Of a DNA stretch of 64,000 bases, positions 10,492 to 21,482 are shown piece after piece; position 1 is the first letter of the stretch, and each line of letters starts with the position of its first letter. The DNA is from Adineta steineri (lineage: Eukaryota > Rotifera > Eurotatoria > Adinetida > Adinetidae), in the NCBI GenBank assembly GCA_905250115.1, contig CAJNOI010000172.1:99129-163128 (forward strand), in the 5' to 3' direction. The position numbers and the translations under genes are program-made. The notes under the pieces were generated by a model. It had not been told where the DNA came from, made no database searches, and was given only the letters and a program-made list of their open reading frames with translations.

Positions 10492-10951
10492 AGTAGGAGT
10501 CGGACCGTCCAGTTTAGTTCCAAAGAACTGAATTGTTTGAACAGTTCTTCTGATAAGAATTGATCTGATTGTTTATACAGTTCCTTTGAGAGGAGTTTAT
10601 CCTTGAGAACAGTTCTTCTTGTAGGAACTATCCCACATGATTCACAAAACAAAACAATATTACTCAGTACTCAGAAGCAGTATTCCCAGAACAGAACAAT
10701 ATTACTCACTAGTCGGAAGTAGTTTTCCCGGAATAGAACAGAAGAGTTTTATTATGGGAATACTACTTCCGAGTAGTGAGTAATATTGTTCTGTTCTGGG
10801 AACCATTTCAGATAGTTGCTACGAGAGGAACTGTTCTCAAGGATAAGTTCTTCTGTAAGAAACTGTATAAATAATTAGATCAGTTTTTATCAAAAGAACT
10901 GTTCAAATAGTTCAGTTCTTCTGAATTAAACTGAACTGTCCGACCCCTACT
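10492..10951. mobile_element. Foldback MITE-like element, about 460 bp
   Basis: The two halves are inverted copies of each other. The ends are AGTAGGAGTCGGACCGTCCA on the left and the complement of that pattern (CTGTCCGACCCCTACT) on the right. The inner arms repeat as GAACAATATTACTCACTAGT on the left and ACTAGT-like GAGTAGTGAGTAATATTGTTC on the right. It has no coding capacity. The whole element could fold into one long hairpin. This fits a non-autonomous DNA transposon of the foldback/MITE type. I cannot see a sure target-site duplication; CTAG occurs on both flanks. Confidence 0.8.
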
Positions 10952-11057
10952 CTAGATTATGTAGAAACTTCAAGGGATTTGTAAGACGAATAAATGTGAA
11001 TGACTTTTTTTTTTTATAGTTGAATACATTTTTAACACAGCAAATTAAACGAAAACA

Positions 11058-12817
11058 ATGGAATCAAACGATGCACGTTCTAACAAACTATCGAGTTATA
11101 CTTCCCGAAAACGAAGATCATCTCGTGAATCGAATTCCTCTCTTGATCGACACGGAATTCGAACCGAAACCGCGGATGAAGGTCTTGATACATTGCAACT
11201 CTTACACCGGTTGGAATCAAAGAACCGAGAGTTGGAAACACGTATCAACAACATGTACACGGAATTCAAGACAATGAGATCTGAAAATCAAGATCTTAAA
11301 TCACGTATCAACAAACTTGAACGTCGATCACATGATACCACGCCTATGAATCAAGATGTGCAGCTAGAAGATTACGATTCTGAGCAACCTTGTATAGAAA
11401 TACAAGCTGGGAGTACGAATGTTGACCAACTTGTTAAAGACTTCGACAAACGGTGTGACTTGGTGGAGTCATACAGTCACGATCTTATCGAGAGAGTTGA
11501 CAGTTGTCAGCAAAATGTTGCGAAAATGCGACAGAAGAATGAAGGCTTCGAGAGTCAGCTCAATAGTCTGCATGAACGCTTGAACAACTTTAATATACAG
11601 GATAATAATATGAAAGATAATGAAACAATCCATCCTCAACAGCTCGCGCAGGATGATACGAATCAAAATCTATTCAAGACGGTTAAAACTGACTTAGCTG
11701 ACAATATGAATACTCAAAAAGGTACAGTAGTTTATTGCAAGAACGACCTCAGAAAAAGGGGTCTGAGTGTTGATATGTTCTTCTTGTACACCCATACTCG
11801 CATTGGTACTGTATTCTACATCTATCTTTTTCTGTTTTAGAGCAGTTTCATAACAAGAACGATGGCTGTACTTTAATTGAAGAAGCCTTATGCAAACCTT
11901 GCGAAAATCAGATTCTATTATCAACTGATGAGATTCAATACGGGCTCTTCGATGTCTGCGATAAATATAAAGTTATTGTAATGAAAGAAAAAAGCAAATT
12001 AATACTATTTGATTATCAAAAACAAATAGATGAGCGCCCATGGGGTGAATTTGGGCGTAATAATTTTGCGACATGCATCCATTGGTGTTCGTTTCTCGAT
12101 TGTTTCTTAATTTTATACAGGTTCGGGTTACATACTTTATCATTAAAAGTGAATCCGACGACATCGCAAATAGAATTTGATTGTTTGACTCAAATTCAGT
12201 CTATTCGAGCTTATTCTTTAAAACAAGAGAAAACGGATCAAAAGAATCAAACTTCAGAATTACTACGTGTCATTACAACATCACCCAATTTGCCTGATTA
12301 TTTATTTCTGAATCGTGGTTATCGTCGACTTGAATCAGTAAATACCAATACATGGAAAGTTATACGAGGATGGTCCAAACAAGACTTAGATTATGGCAAT
12401 CAAGATACAATAGGATTGATAACATGTAGTTATGATGGTTCTTATTTAGCAATGAAAATTAAGTGGAATGAACGTCTACGGTTCATTGACTTAAGAAAAT
12501 GTGATGATCAGCTGACTTTGATAAAAAGGATTAGTATGCAAAAGGATTCCATGTCACTTTTTCATAAAATACAGGTACCATTCGACCAGGAGAAATGGTT
12601 AATTATCGACGAGAAGAATAAATGTTACAAGGTATCGGCAAATCCAAACGATACAAATATCATATCAATGCGAACGGACGATATTCAAGCGATCGAAAAT
12701 GTCCCTATCGAGTTACGCTTCGTGCGTAATGACAAATACGTACTCGTTGGAGCAGTGACCGGTAATAGTAGAAAAAAACAAGGGGTGTTCAAATTTTACA
12801 AATTACCTGCTTCGTAA
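11058..12817 (+). CDS. Coiled-coil protein with propeller-like C-terminus, two exons
   Basis: Predicted join 11058-11721 and 11841-12817, 546 residues. The intron (119 bp) starts GGTACAG and ends CTGTTTTAG. It is phase 1 and restores a single open frame. Residues 1-60 are polar. About 50-190 is heptad-rich coiled coil (NRELETRINNMYTEF, ENQDLKSRINKLE). From about 250 the chain is beta-rich with strand-turn repeats (YLFLNRGYRRLE, SYDGSYLAMKI, RFIDLRKCD) like a degenerate WD40-type propeller. I do not recognise the family. There is no signal peptide, so it is probably cytosolic. It converges on the gene at 13152-13595, and the gap between them contains two foldbacks. Confidence 0.7.
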
Positions 12818-12830
12818 AACAGCCTTTTCT

Positions 12831-12876
12831 CGAGGGTGTGGAATAAATAGAATACCCTCGCCCACGCTCACCTTCA
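12831..12876. repeat. Short telomere-like foldback
   Basis: CGAGGGTGTGG ... CCCTCGCCCACGCTCACCTTC, only 13 bases after the stop codon of the upstream gene. It includes AATAAA in the loop, so it could overlap the polyadenylation site. Confidence 0.6.
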
Positions 12877-13044
12877 AAATACGAACAAAAGAAAAAAAAA
12901 GACAAGATTTATTTCCGTTGCAAAATATGCTGAAATTTCATTTGAATTTTTAATAAAATAGTTTGCATTAATATTACAGTATTTATATTAGTGATAGAAT
13001 TTATTTTAATGACAAAGAATACATTTTGAATAAGTCAAATTTCG

Positions 13045-13101
13045 ATAGGGTGTGGATGTAATAGTAAAATAGATATCCTGACCAAACCTACACCCTCAAG
13101 A
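13045..13101. repeat. Short telomere-like foldback
   Basis: ATAGGGTGTGGATG ... CCTACACCCTCAAGA. It is the second unit in the same convergent gap and lies 51 bases from the stop codon of the minus-strand gene. Confidence 0.65.
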
Positions 13102-13151
13102 CAGACAAAGATGTAAGCAGTTCAAAAAAAGCACTTGTGCATAGCAACACT

Positions 13152-13595
13152 TCAATAGAGTACGTAGTCGTTGATCATCAGTGTGACCTTGGCATACATT
13201 AAGTACCATGGAGAGACTTTTGCTCTTTGCTTGGAAATAATGCTCGACACAATTAATTCGTTTTGGGTTATCTGAAAAATAGATTGGCCCATATGAACCT
13301 GTACTCTATCGTCTACGAAGAGAGACACTTGTCTGGTATCACATCTGAAGTTGATTGAAGCAACAACGTCTCCACGTTGAGAAGGATCGACATATGCAAT
13401 TATAGTGATATTCGATTTAGGTTTGATAATATCAGTACCAAGATCGACTGTTGTAGAAGGTGACGTTTGAGTATTTTCATATGAAAGGGTAACGGTAGAA
13501 TTGTTGATAATAATGAGTTCCAAATGGTTCTCTGGAGGTACTGCAGCAGCGGTAAAGTAGACCGACAGAAGTGTGAAGATCAAAATATGTAACAT
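13152..13595 (-). CDS. Small secreted protein of unknown family
   Basis: Intronless, 147 residues. Residues 1-18 form a clear signal peptide (hydrophobic ILIFTLLSVYFTAAA). The mature part is beta-rich with alternating polar and hydrophobic residues, and has N-glycosylation sites (NNST, NIT) and one visible cysteine (in FRCDT), so no disulfide framework is expected. The pattern of short strands with polar turns is compatible with a small beta-sandwich, but I see no motif that fixes a family. Likely secreted. Confidence 0.6.
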   Translation of the reverse strand: MLHILIFTLLSVYFTAAAVPPENHLELIIINNSTVTLSYENTQTSPSTTVDLGTDIIKPKSNITIIAYVDPSQRGDVVASINFRCDTRQVSLFVDDRVQVHMGQSIFQITQNELIVSSIISKQRAKVSPWYLMYAKVTLMINDYVLY

Positions 13596-14193
13596 TTCAC
13601 ACTATATTCAAAAAATTATTGTGTTTTATCTAAGATGATGTGTATGATGTTTTCTTTTCTTGTTTCTCTACTGATATGCAGCTTCTTTTGTTTTTTCATA
13701 CAAGGTAGGCAAGAGCTGATTGTGTTATCGCATTAATGTGACCATTCCTTTGTATGTGTTATAAATGAAAAAAAGTCTCTTTGTTTACGTCAGATAGCAA
13801 AACCTTTTTCTTGTTGATAACAACTCCAATGTATATTCTTTACTATTTTCGCTATTAAAAGAATAGCATCGGATTTTAATGATTTTTAATTATACTGCAG
13901 TGTGAGTTAAGAGAAGAGACGCTCATATCCACACTCACCCTCATATTATTTCTAATCTTCTCACGAATATGAAAATTATATATTTTGTCGTTTGATTCTA
14001 GCTGATATTAATTGCCGTAGATTTTTAGTTGAAAATAAATATAATAATAAAATTAAAGTTATGTCTTCGACAACAATGTCATTAATTGATTATTTTTATA
14101 AAGTGAGTAAAGCAGGTGAAGACAATCTCGGCAAATTGTTTGCATTAAACATAAAAGTTGATCTTGTATTCTATTTATCAAAACTAATCAATA
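13596..14193. other. Intergenic with half foldback
   Basis: Divergent-side flank of the secreted-protein gene. A single C-rich arm (CATATCCACACTCACCCTCA) lies at 13924-13943 without a clear partner. The open frame 13992-14225 (plus) overlaps the 3' end of the phosphoesterase and lacks support. Confidence 0.4.
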
Positions 14194-14964
14194 TTAATGC
14201 TTGTTTAAATCAACATAAAAATTAAATTTAAAAGGTCGATTACTTAAATCGGTTGCAGCATTGATAAAAAGTGTTCCAGTATCATCTTGATCATATTTAT
14301 GACCAGGATCATCATGTACATGACCAAAACAATGAACACGTGGTTGAATTCTTTGACGAATTTCTTTAATTAAACTTGCTGAGCCCCAATGTCCATAACA
14401 ACCATGAACTGTATTATTACACATTGAACAAGGTTCTGTTGAAGAAAGTGCTTTCGGTTGATAAGCTAAATCCAAAATAAATTGTGGTGGAACATGTGTC
14501 ATTAATATATCAGTATGTGAAGGAATTAAAGGCCATTTTGTTCTATAATGTTCAGTAAATGGCCATGGACAACCATATATTGATATATCTTCAATTTGAA
14601 TTAATTCATCTTTTAAATATTTACAATTTGTTAAATATTTTGATTGAATTTCTTCATGAGAAAGTTTTCCAAAACCAAGTTCATGATTTCCACAAATAAC
14701 TAATTTATGTGAATGTGATAATTTTCCTAACCATTGATTAAAATCGATGACTGATTGAGGAATTTGATCAGGTGATAAATTTAACCAATCATGTCTATTT
14801 GTAAAATCTCCGCAATGTAAAAATATATCACCATCAGGTATTGATAATTTTTCATGATTTTTATGAGTATCAGATACAACAACTATACTTACTTTTTTAT
14901 ATTTCTCAGGGTTTGTATCATAATCTCTAGGTTTTAAAATATCTATTATTTTAGATGATGTCAT
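14194..14964 (-). CDS. MPPED-type metallophosphoesterase
   Basis: Intronless, 256 residues. It shows the calcineurin-like phosphoesterase motifs in order: SDTH (D32, H34), GDFTN (D53), GNHE, DILMTHVPP, and GHVHDD near the C-terminus. These residues bind the two metal ions. The spacing and the HGCYGHWGSASL segment fit the MPPED1/MPPED2 (239FB, UPF0046) family, cytosolic enzymes with weak cyclic-nucleotide phosphodiesterase activity. Length is slightly below the vertebrate proteins (about 295-325). No signal peptide. All metal ligands are present, so it is probably active. Confidence 0.9.
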   Translation of the reverse strand: MTSSKIIDILKPRDYDTNPEKYKKVSIVVVSDTHKNHEKLSIPDGDIFLHCGDFTNRHDWLNLSPDQIPQSVIDFNQWLGKLSHSHKLVICGNHELGFGKLSHEEIQSKYLTNCKYLKDELIQIEDISIYGCPWPFTEHYRTKWPLIPSHTDILMTHVPPQFILDLAYQPKALSSTEPCSMCNNTVHGCYGHWGSASLIKEIRQRIQPRVHCFGHVHDDPGHKYDQDDTGTLFINAATDLSNRPFKFNFYVDLNKH

Positions 14965-16262
14965 TATAATAATCTATCTAGAAAGAAATTGATGATTTGA
15001 TCTTCAATAATACTTCAAAGATTTCATTAGCTATTCTTATGCTGTTCGATAAAACGTATTATATTAATGTGAGACCCTCAGGTATGTATTTCTACTTTTC
15101 ACTAATGGAGCAAAGAGTTGAATTCTTTGAGTACTTGATCTTAAATAAATGTATACTCGATCATTCTTATGTTATAACAATGTTTATCGTTGTATCTATA
15201 CATTTTTAACTCTCAGAGATGGTAATCCAAATACATACGAACAGGATTGGTAAGAACTTTTGTTAATCACCATTCTTGACTTCGATAACATAATTTACTT
15301 AACAACACGTCTATCTAGGCATGCTTCCATCGTTGGTAAAAAGACCTGCTCATTTGCTCTAGTCTTGATGGAAATATTCACATTTTTTTGGGCAAACTAA
15401 ACTTTGGACTACCCTGCACATTAAATCTTTCATATATGTGAAAACATGGAATTGTTTTGTTTAGATCGGTAGCGATACTTAACAAAGGTTCTCACTAATC
15501 TTGTAATTATAGATTGGGAGTGTGAATATACCTCTGTTTTCGTTAAAAAAATGAGTCTGTTTAGTCGAGCTGTTACAGAGAGATGCAAATTTTTGTTTGA
15601 GTGTGTGACTGTTAGGTCACGCTGTGTACACTGCTTCTATTATAACAAAAACATTTTGTTTTTTTCTATGTTATCAACTTAATAATGAAAAGTATGAATA
15701 TATATTTAAAGAACTACATTACCGTATGTCTTCATTGAAAATAAAATCGACGAAATGTTTATGAAAAAAACAAAAACCGATATTCTTTCAATATTAACAA
15801 AACACGACATAAATGATTCACATACCATCATGGTAAATGTGTACTTATTCTTTATAATGTAATTACGCAATGAATATAAAAATGCAGAAATGATATTAGT
15901 CATCTATCACAATTTTCTACGTTCCTACTAAACAAGGTAAAATGAAGTTAGTCATAGAAAAATAAAACTTTTTTTTCAAATAGCTAAGAATGGGTGTTGA
16001 CTTTAATTTTGATATATTGCATAATGATCGTTTACCATTTAAAGTTATTAAATGGAAAAAATGATAGTTTGTTACTAAAATCAAAAGTATTTATATGAAA
16101 TTTTATGTAACATGTAACAGCAGTATGCAAGATTTTATTTCGAAATTTTGATAAAAATAAAAGAATGAAAGAAAAAATTGTGTTGATGACGAAATGCAAC
16201 GTGTTCTCTTTCTTTCTATCGGTTTCATGAGTTTAATGTGCAATTTGTGCTTTTTGTGTCGG
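14965..16262. other. Intergenic, no gene seen
   Basis: AT-rich. The short frames (14997-15209, 15706-15903) have no recognisable domains. I see no repeats or foldbacks here. Confidence 0.4.
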
Positions 16263-16269
16263 TATATAA
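16263..16269 (+). promoter_or_regulatory. TATA-like box before U1 snRNA
   Basis: TATATAAG begins about 32 bases before the predicted first base of U1 RNA. That is the right distance for a TATA element, although many animal U1 genes use only a proximal sequence element. I could not identify a proximal sequence element. Confidence 0.4.
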
Positions 16270-16294
16270 GAGTAAAAAAGATGAAATAAAAAGC

Positions 16295-16455
16295 ATACTT
16301 ACCTGCCACGGATGCATTCATGATCAGAGTGGTGAATGCTCCAGGTTGAGGCGTGAGCATTGCACATTGCTTTCGTTGACGCCTGTGAAAAGTCCACATA
16401 GGACTTTCTCAAGTGGAGAATTTATTCCGCGGTTATTTGCGTTCGCGCATCGACC
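16295..16455 (+). ncRNA. U1: U1 small nuclear RNA
   Basis: The transcript would begin with ATACTTACCTG, the 5'-splice-site-pairing end of U1. Stem-loop I is at 16310-16342 (perfect GCATTC/GAATGC stem, loop containing ATGATCA for U1-70K). Stem-loop II is at about 16349-16384, with the U1A loop ATTGCAC at 16359-16365. Stem-loop III is at 16388-16407 (AAAGTCC/GGACTTT). An Sm-like site (AATTTATTC) is at 16419-16427. A terminal hairpin has the canonical GCGTTCGCGC loop. Length is 161 nt against about 164 in human. The Sm site is slightly unusual because an A interrupts the U run. U1 defines 5' splice sites in the nucleus. The compensatory pairing across all stems makes a functional gene likely. 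Confidence 0.92.
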
Positions 16456-16771
16456 ATTAATAATATAATAAAAATAGCGACTTTTTTTTATAATAATCTT
16501 AATATATATCTTGAGGGTTAATTATTCTTTTTATATTTATATAATTTATACATTGGTGCTACACACATATTTATTTGAAATCTGAATTTCGTTTCATCGA
16601 TAAATAAACAACTAATATCTTAAGTAACTATGAATGACAATGCATTGTAGAATTAAATAAAAATATGCTGTGTCATTAGTCTGTGATTTTTTTCTTCTCT
16701 ATAAATGTTTGTGAAATGATGACAAAGCAAAAAAATAGAGCAGTGTACAGTGAAGGGCTTCTTCTCTCCTG
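16456..16771. other. Intergenic between U1 and GST
   Basis: Begins with a T-run after U1. No other feature is seen before the GST promoter. Confidence 0.4.
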
Positions 16772-16778
16772 TATAAAT
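16772..16778 (+). promoter_or_regulatory. TATA box of GST gene
   Basis: TATAAAT lies 73 bases before the start codon, at a position that allows a 5' leader of about 40 bases. Confidence 0.5.
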
Positions 16779-16844
16779 ACAATTATGTGTTACTTATTTG
16801 CAGTCCTCTTTTTTCGATAATTCTCACTACCCTCAAACGTAAAA

Positions 16845-17462
16845 ATGGCAACATACAAACTTTATTATTTTAATGCTCGTGGTCGTGCTGAAGTTCTTCG
16901 TTTACTTTTTGCTGCTGCTGGTCAAAGATTTGAAGATAGTCGTTTTGAACAAAATACATGGCCTTCATTTAAATCTCAAATGCCTTTAAGTCAAGTGCCT
17001 GTTCTCGAAGTCAATGGTACAACATTAGTTCAGTCACAAACAATTGCTCGTTTCCTTGCTAGACAATTTCTATTAGGTGGTAGAGATGGTTTTGAATTAG
17101 CTAAAGTTGAAGCTGTTGTTGACACAATTAATGATTTTGTATCGATACTTAGTCCAATACGTCGTGAACAAGACGAAAAGAAAAAAAAAGAACAATTGCA
17201 AAAATTCCTTAATGATGATTTACCAAAACATTTACAAAATCTTGAAATCTTAGCTAGATTATATGGTAATGGTGGTCAATATTTTATTGGTAATAATTTA
17301 ACATTGGCAGATTTAACATTCTATGATGCTGGAGAAACTCTTCTTCAATTAGATCCAAACTGTTTAAATAACCATCCATGGTTAAAACAAAATCGTCTTC
17401 TAGTTGCAAGTCAACCAAGAATTGCAGAATATCTCAGAAATCGACCCAAAACAGCATTTTGA
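16845..17462 (+). CDS. Sigma-class glutathione S-transferase
   Basis: Intronless, 205 residues, typical length for cytosolic GSTs. The N-terminal thioredoxin-like domain has the sigma-class signature ([11 protein letters not shown]), with the catalytic tyrosine at Y8. The glutathione-binding QS pair is at Q63-S64, preceded by the cis-proline VPVL. The helical C-terminal domain follows from about 80, including [10 protein letters not shown]. It conjugates glutathione to electrophiles, and some members are prostaglandin D synthases. All expected active-site residues are present. A run of KKKKE in the alpha4-alpha5 region is unusual but tolerable. Confidence 0.93.
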   Translation: MATYKLYYFNARGRAEVLRLLFAAAGQRFEDSRFEQNTWPSFKSQMPLSQVPVLEVNGTTLVQSQTIARFLARQFLLGGRDGFELAKVEAVVDTINDFVSILSPIRREQDEKKKKEQLQKFLNDDLPKHLQNLEILARLYGNGGQYFIGNNLTLADLTFYDAGETLLQLDPNCLNNHPWLKQNRLLVASQPRIAEYLRNRPKTAF

Positions 17463-18890
17463 AATATTAAAACAAAATCAGAAAAAAATTCATAAAACTT
17501 TTCAAAATTGTTTCTTAAAATTTATTTTCTTAATTCATTTCGCCTATTCTTTTAATATTCACATTTTTAACTGAGGATTATGGGTGTAAGATTGATATAT
17601 CACTTACATCCTCAAAATTTTACTAAAAAACAACTAAATAATAAATAGAAATGAAGGAGTATTACGACTTTTGGACTAAAATCAATTATAGACAATACTC
17701 GTTCATTTGAGAATGTGAGTTTAAGATGCGCTATCAATTTTGTCTAAGGGCGAAAAAGCGGGACTTCAACAATACTTCAGTTGTCATTTATCGTACTCCA
17801 TAGTACATTTGTTTTAATAAATGAGCAAAGAGGATGTGGCGAAAGAAAATTTATCATGTTGGATGATTAATTGTTGTTTCATTCTTTTTCTATTTCTTTT
17901 AGTTATGAAGACGAAGGACGTGTAAAGAGAAAAGAAAAAGGTAACAACAACGTTTTGATCAGATTTTTGGCTGGATTGAAAAGAAAAAAGAACAAGCACA
18001 CATGTGTATTAATGATTCTTTTCTTTTCAAGTAAACGAGTACTTGTTTTTCCTCAATTTAAAATACGATTACTTTCTTGATTGGCAGATCAATGAACATG
18101 CGACAGTTGTATGTGATGTGGATGAATTAGATGCCCGAACTCATATTCACCCACCCTCAAGATGGTTTTGTCAGAAATATCATCATTCGTGCATTGCAGT
18201 CATATTCGAAGAATCCTCACTAAAGATACCGAGAAAGAATAGATTTGGAAATATCGAAAGATAAATGTAAGCTCAACAATACTATTGATAGCTCAAATTT
18301 CTGTTATACTCATTCGACATCTCTCTTGCTAGAACAAAACTACCATGCAAAATGATTTGTACATATTTTCAATTTATAGAGAAATACAATCATCTTTACG
18401 ATCACTTTTTCATCGAATTAAATACGTCTACAAAAATATTCCTATTTAAGAAAAGTTATTAAAAATATGAAAAAATAAACTTAATCCCATATAAGTGAAA
18501 ATTTTGAAAATATTGTAATTTAATATCATAACAATAGTAATCAATTTCATCGAAGGTCATTAAAGATTAAAAATCATGAATGTTGTATATTGTTTTCTGT
18601 CTAGTTGTGAATATCATCAAACAGATAAATTCATGAAATTTAAGTTTAAGTCAGAAAAATATTTTTTTCGTATGGCACAAAAAGAACATTAAACAAATGT
18701 AACAACTTGTATTGTATTCAGATAAAAAGTCTATTAGTATAACAATTTTGTAATGGAAAATGTGACTAGATTTTTTTTCTGATGGTTTTGTTATTAAAGA
18801 CAGTATCAAATATTTTTTTACTACAACGATAGCTATGTGGACTTTGTTACCATCGATGAAAAAAAGGATTGAAAGTACATTTACGCATTG
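17463..18890. other. Intergenic with two foldback traces
   Basis: Contains the foldback at 17571-17615 and a lone C-rich arm (TTCACCCACCCTCAAGATGG) at about 18147-18166. The open frames at 17814-18264 are unconvincing. The DNA from 18270 to 18880 is AT-rich without structure that I recognise. Confidence 0.4.
17571..17615. repeat. Short telomere-like foldback
   Basis: CTGAGGATTATGGGTGTAAG ... CTTACATCCTCAAA, about 110 bases after the GST stop codon. The spacer is only about 11 bases. Confidence 0.6.
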
Positions 18891-18898
18891 TATATAAG
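18891..18898 (+). promoter_or_regulatory. TATA box of FG-GAP gene
   Basis: TATATAAG is 57 bases before the predicted start codon at 18948. It supports this ATG as the true first exon. Confidence 0.6.
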
Positions 18899-18947
18899 AC
18901 TAAGAAGCATTTCATCAAAACCTTGTCATATCGAAACGACAGCAATA

Positions 18948-20903
18948 ATGGTAACAATCATCGTTTTTGCTCTTTTGGCTTTTCACAGGTAAAGAACATC
19001 GTATTCATTTATCAGTTTATCTAATATTGAAGTGATTTTCTATTTTAGTTTAACAGGTTTGAATTTTATTTTTGATATACATCTATTAACCATATAGAAA
19101 TCCTTTAATTCTTCTATATAGTATTTGGAACAACACAACCACTAATAATTTTTTCCAAGCATTCAAGTGAATTAACATTGAATAGTGGAATATATACTCG
19201 TAATGGAAGTTCCGGAGTAAATTATTATTATGAAGCAATTGAAGTACAAGTAAATACAACAGGAAATTATACATTCACAAGTTCAAGTTCTATTGAAGAT
19301 ACATATGGTTATCTGTATCAACGAAATTTTTATCCATCTGCTCCTTCATACAATATTGTTTCAAAAGATGATAATGGTGCTGGAAATGGTCAGTTTCAAG
19401 TGATAGCTGCTCTTCGAAGTGATACAAAATACATTTTAGTATTTACAACATTTCATGAAAACAATACCGGATCATTTTCAATCCTTACATCTGGACCAGA
19501 TAATGTTTTTAATCCAATAGAAGTTTTATCAACAACAACACCAATGCCTAGTGAGTAGCTGTAATTCAAACAAATGTTAATAACCTCATGTAATACATCT
19601 CTACTGCTTTTTTCAGTACTGATAAAATCGATATGAAAGAGAATAACGCTTTTAAATCGTTAGAATGTCTTTACATATCTAAAACGACTTAGAGACGTAT
19701 ATTGGATCATTTTTAATGCAATTTATCTAAATGAAATTCAAATGACTTTACTTAACCCTTACTAATAATAAAAATGCTTGTTTCTCGCAGTATTAATAAT
19801 ATATTTTTGTTTTTTTTTTTGGTTTAGTATGTGACACACTCGAATTCAAAGAACAGCCAATGCTTAATACATCTGGTACAGCTCCTCAATCAGCAATATC
19901 TGCTGATTTCAATAATGATGGCCATTCGGATCTAGCAGTCACTAATTATGATACAAATACTGTCTCAATTTTCTTGGGTATTGGTAATGGATCGTTTCAA
20001 TCACCTTCGATGAATTTTTCCACGAAAGGAATCAATCCATATTGGCTTGTCGCTAATGATTTCAATAGTGATGGAAATCTCGACTTAGCCATAACCAATG
20101 AACAATCAAATACTGTCGCCATTCTTCTTGGTCTGGGCAACGGATCGTTTAAGCTACCAGCTATAACTTTTGCTAGTGGAGGATCTTTACCGTCCTCAAT
20201 CATCGCCACTGATCTTAATAACGACAATAAAATCGATTTGGTTGTAACAAATACCGGCTCTGACAATATCACAGTCTTCTTGGGTATAGGCAACGGTACT
20301 TTTCAACTTCCTGGAAAATCTTATACAGCTGCTTCATTACCTTCATCAATAACGAGCGGCGATTTCAACGGTGATGACAATATCGATCTAGCCGTAGTAA
20401 GTCGTGGAAGTAATAAACTGCTCATTTACTTCGGCCTCGGAAACGGAACTCTTTGGTCCAACTTCACTAGTTATACGACAGGGTTATTTCCTTATGTTGT
20501 TCGTTCAGCTGATTTCAATGGTGATTCAAAATTAGATCTAGTTGTTGGCAATTTTTATTCCAATTCGATAAGTATTTTTCTAGGCACCGGTACGGGTACA
20601 TTTATAATGGCGTCTCCTTCGACATACCCTACAACTGGCGCAGGCCCTATCGATATTGCAATTCAGGATCTGAACGGAGATGCAGTAGTAGATCTGGCGG
20701 TCAGCAATCAGATTGGCAATACTATCACCATGTTCTTGAGCAATGGAAACGGTACTTTTCAACAAGGAAAAAATTATTCATCAACAGGAAAAAAATTACA
20801 ATCGATTATCGCCCAAGATTTTAACGAAGATGGAATGTATGATTTGACTGTGACTAGTCAAAATACCAACGCGTTGACCATTCTATTAACACAATGTGTT
20901 TAA
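18948..20903 (+). CDS. Secreted FG-GAP/VCBS repeat protein, four exons
   Basis: Predicted join 18948-18988, 19049-19056, 19122-19550, 19828-20903, 517 residues. Introns are 60, 65 and 277 bp, all GT..AG. The second exon is only 8 nt and is needed to keep the frame. Exon 1 encodes a signal peptide (MVTIIVFALLAF). Residues about 20-150 form a beta-rich domain with N-glycosylation sites. From about 170 there are seven FG-GAP-like repeats, each with a calcium-binding DxNxDGxxD-type loop (ADFNNDGHSD, NDFNSDGNLD, TDLNNDNKID, GDFNGDDNID, ADFNGDSKLD, QDLNGDAVVD, QDFNEDGMYD). Seven blades fit an integrin-alpha-like propeller. Likely extracellular, ligand unknown. It converges on the receptor gene at 21483. 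Confidence 0.85.
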
Positions 20904-21482
20904 AATCCATTATGTTCTCTCACTAATATAATCTAGCTAAAGAAGTTTTCTTAATTTTTGCTTTATTATTGATCTTTCTATCATAATGGGTACATTCGTT
21001 CACGAATAAAAGTAAAACAGATCGGCCATATGGACATCTTGAGGGTATGGGTGTGGGTGTCGATGTATCGTACCTTTGGTACTGACACTCACACACACCA
21101 TCGAAATGATAGCTCACCTCTTTCTCTATAAAATAGCAGAATTGGATCAACACTTTCATATGACTTTGATATAGATATGATTGATTTATTAAGACGAGTC
21201 GAAACTTACAAATCACCCTTTACTTTTCTTATCTTAAAAACGAATATTTTCGGTGTGATCCTTTTTTCCATATACCACCATCGTGTGTTGAGGCTACTTT
21301 GTTTAATATTTATTTAAAGTCATATTTTAACTGCACATTAAAAGCGACACATAGATTAAGACATTTAAAAATCGTTTTTCTCATATGTATACAATCAAAT
21401 ACAATAAATCACATTGAGATACAATCGAAAACATAAGTATATACGCGAATGTGGACATAAAGATTATAGCCAATATTTTTAT
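20904..21482. other. Convergent 3' gap
   Basis: Holds the foldback at 21037-21102, and several AATAAA-like signals on either strand near both stop codons. No gene is seen. Confidence 0.45.
21037..21102. repeat. Short telomere-like foldback
   Basis: CATCTTGAGGGTATGGGTGT ... GACACTCACACACACCATCG around a GGTACC-type centre. It is one of the clearest copies and lies in the middle of the convergent gap between the FG-GAP and receptor genes. Confidence 0.7.

Noticed and set aside
13992-14225. Plus-strand open frame of 77 codons
   Set aside because: Overlaps the 3' end of the phosphoesterase and has no recognisable content.
16103-16468. Open frames on both strands across the U1 region
   Set aside because: The conserved U1 structure explains the sequence. 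The frames are accidental.
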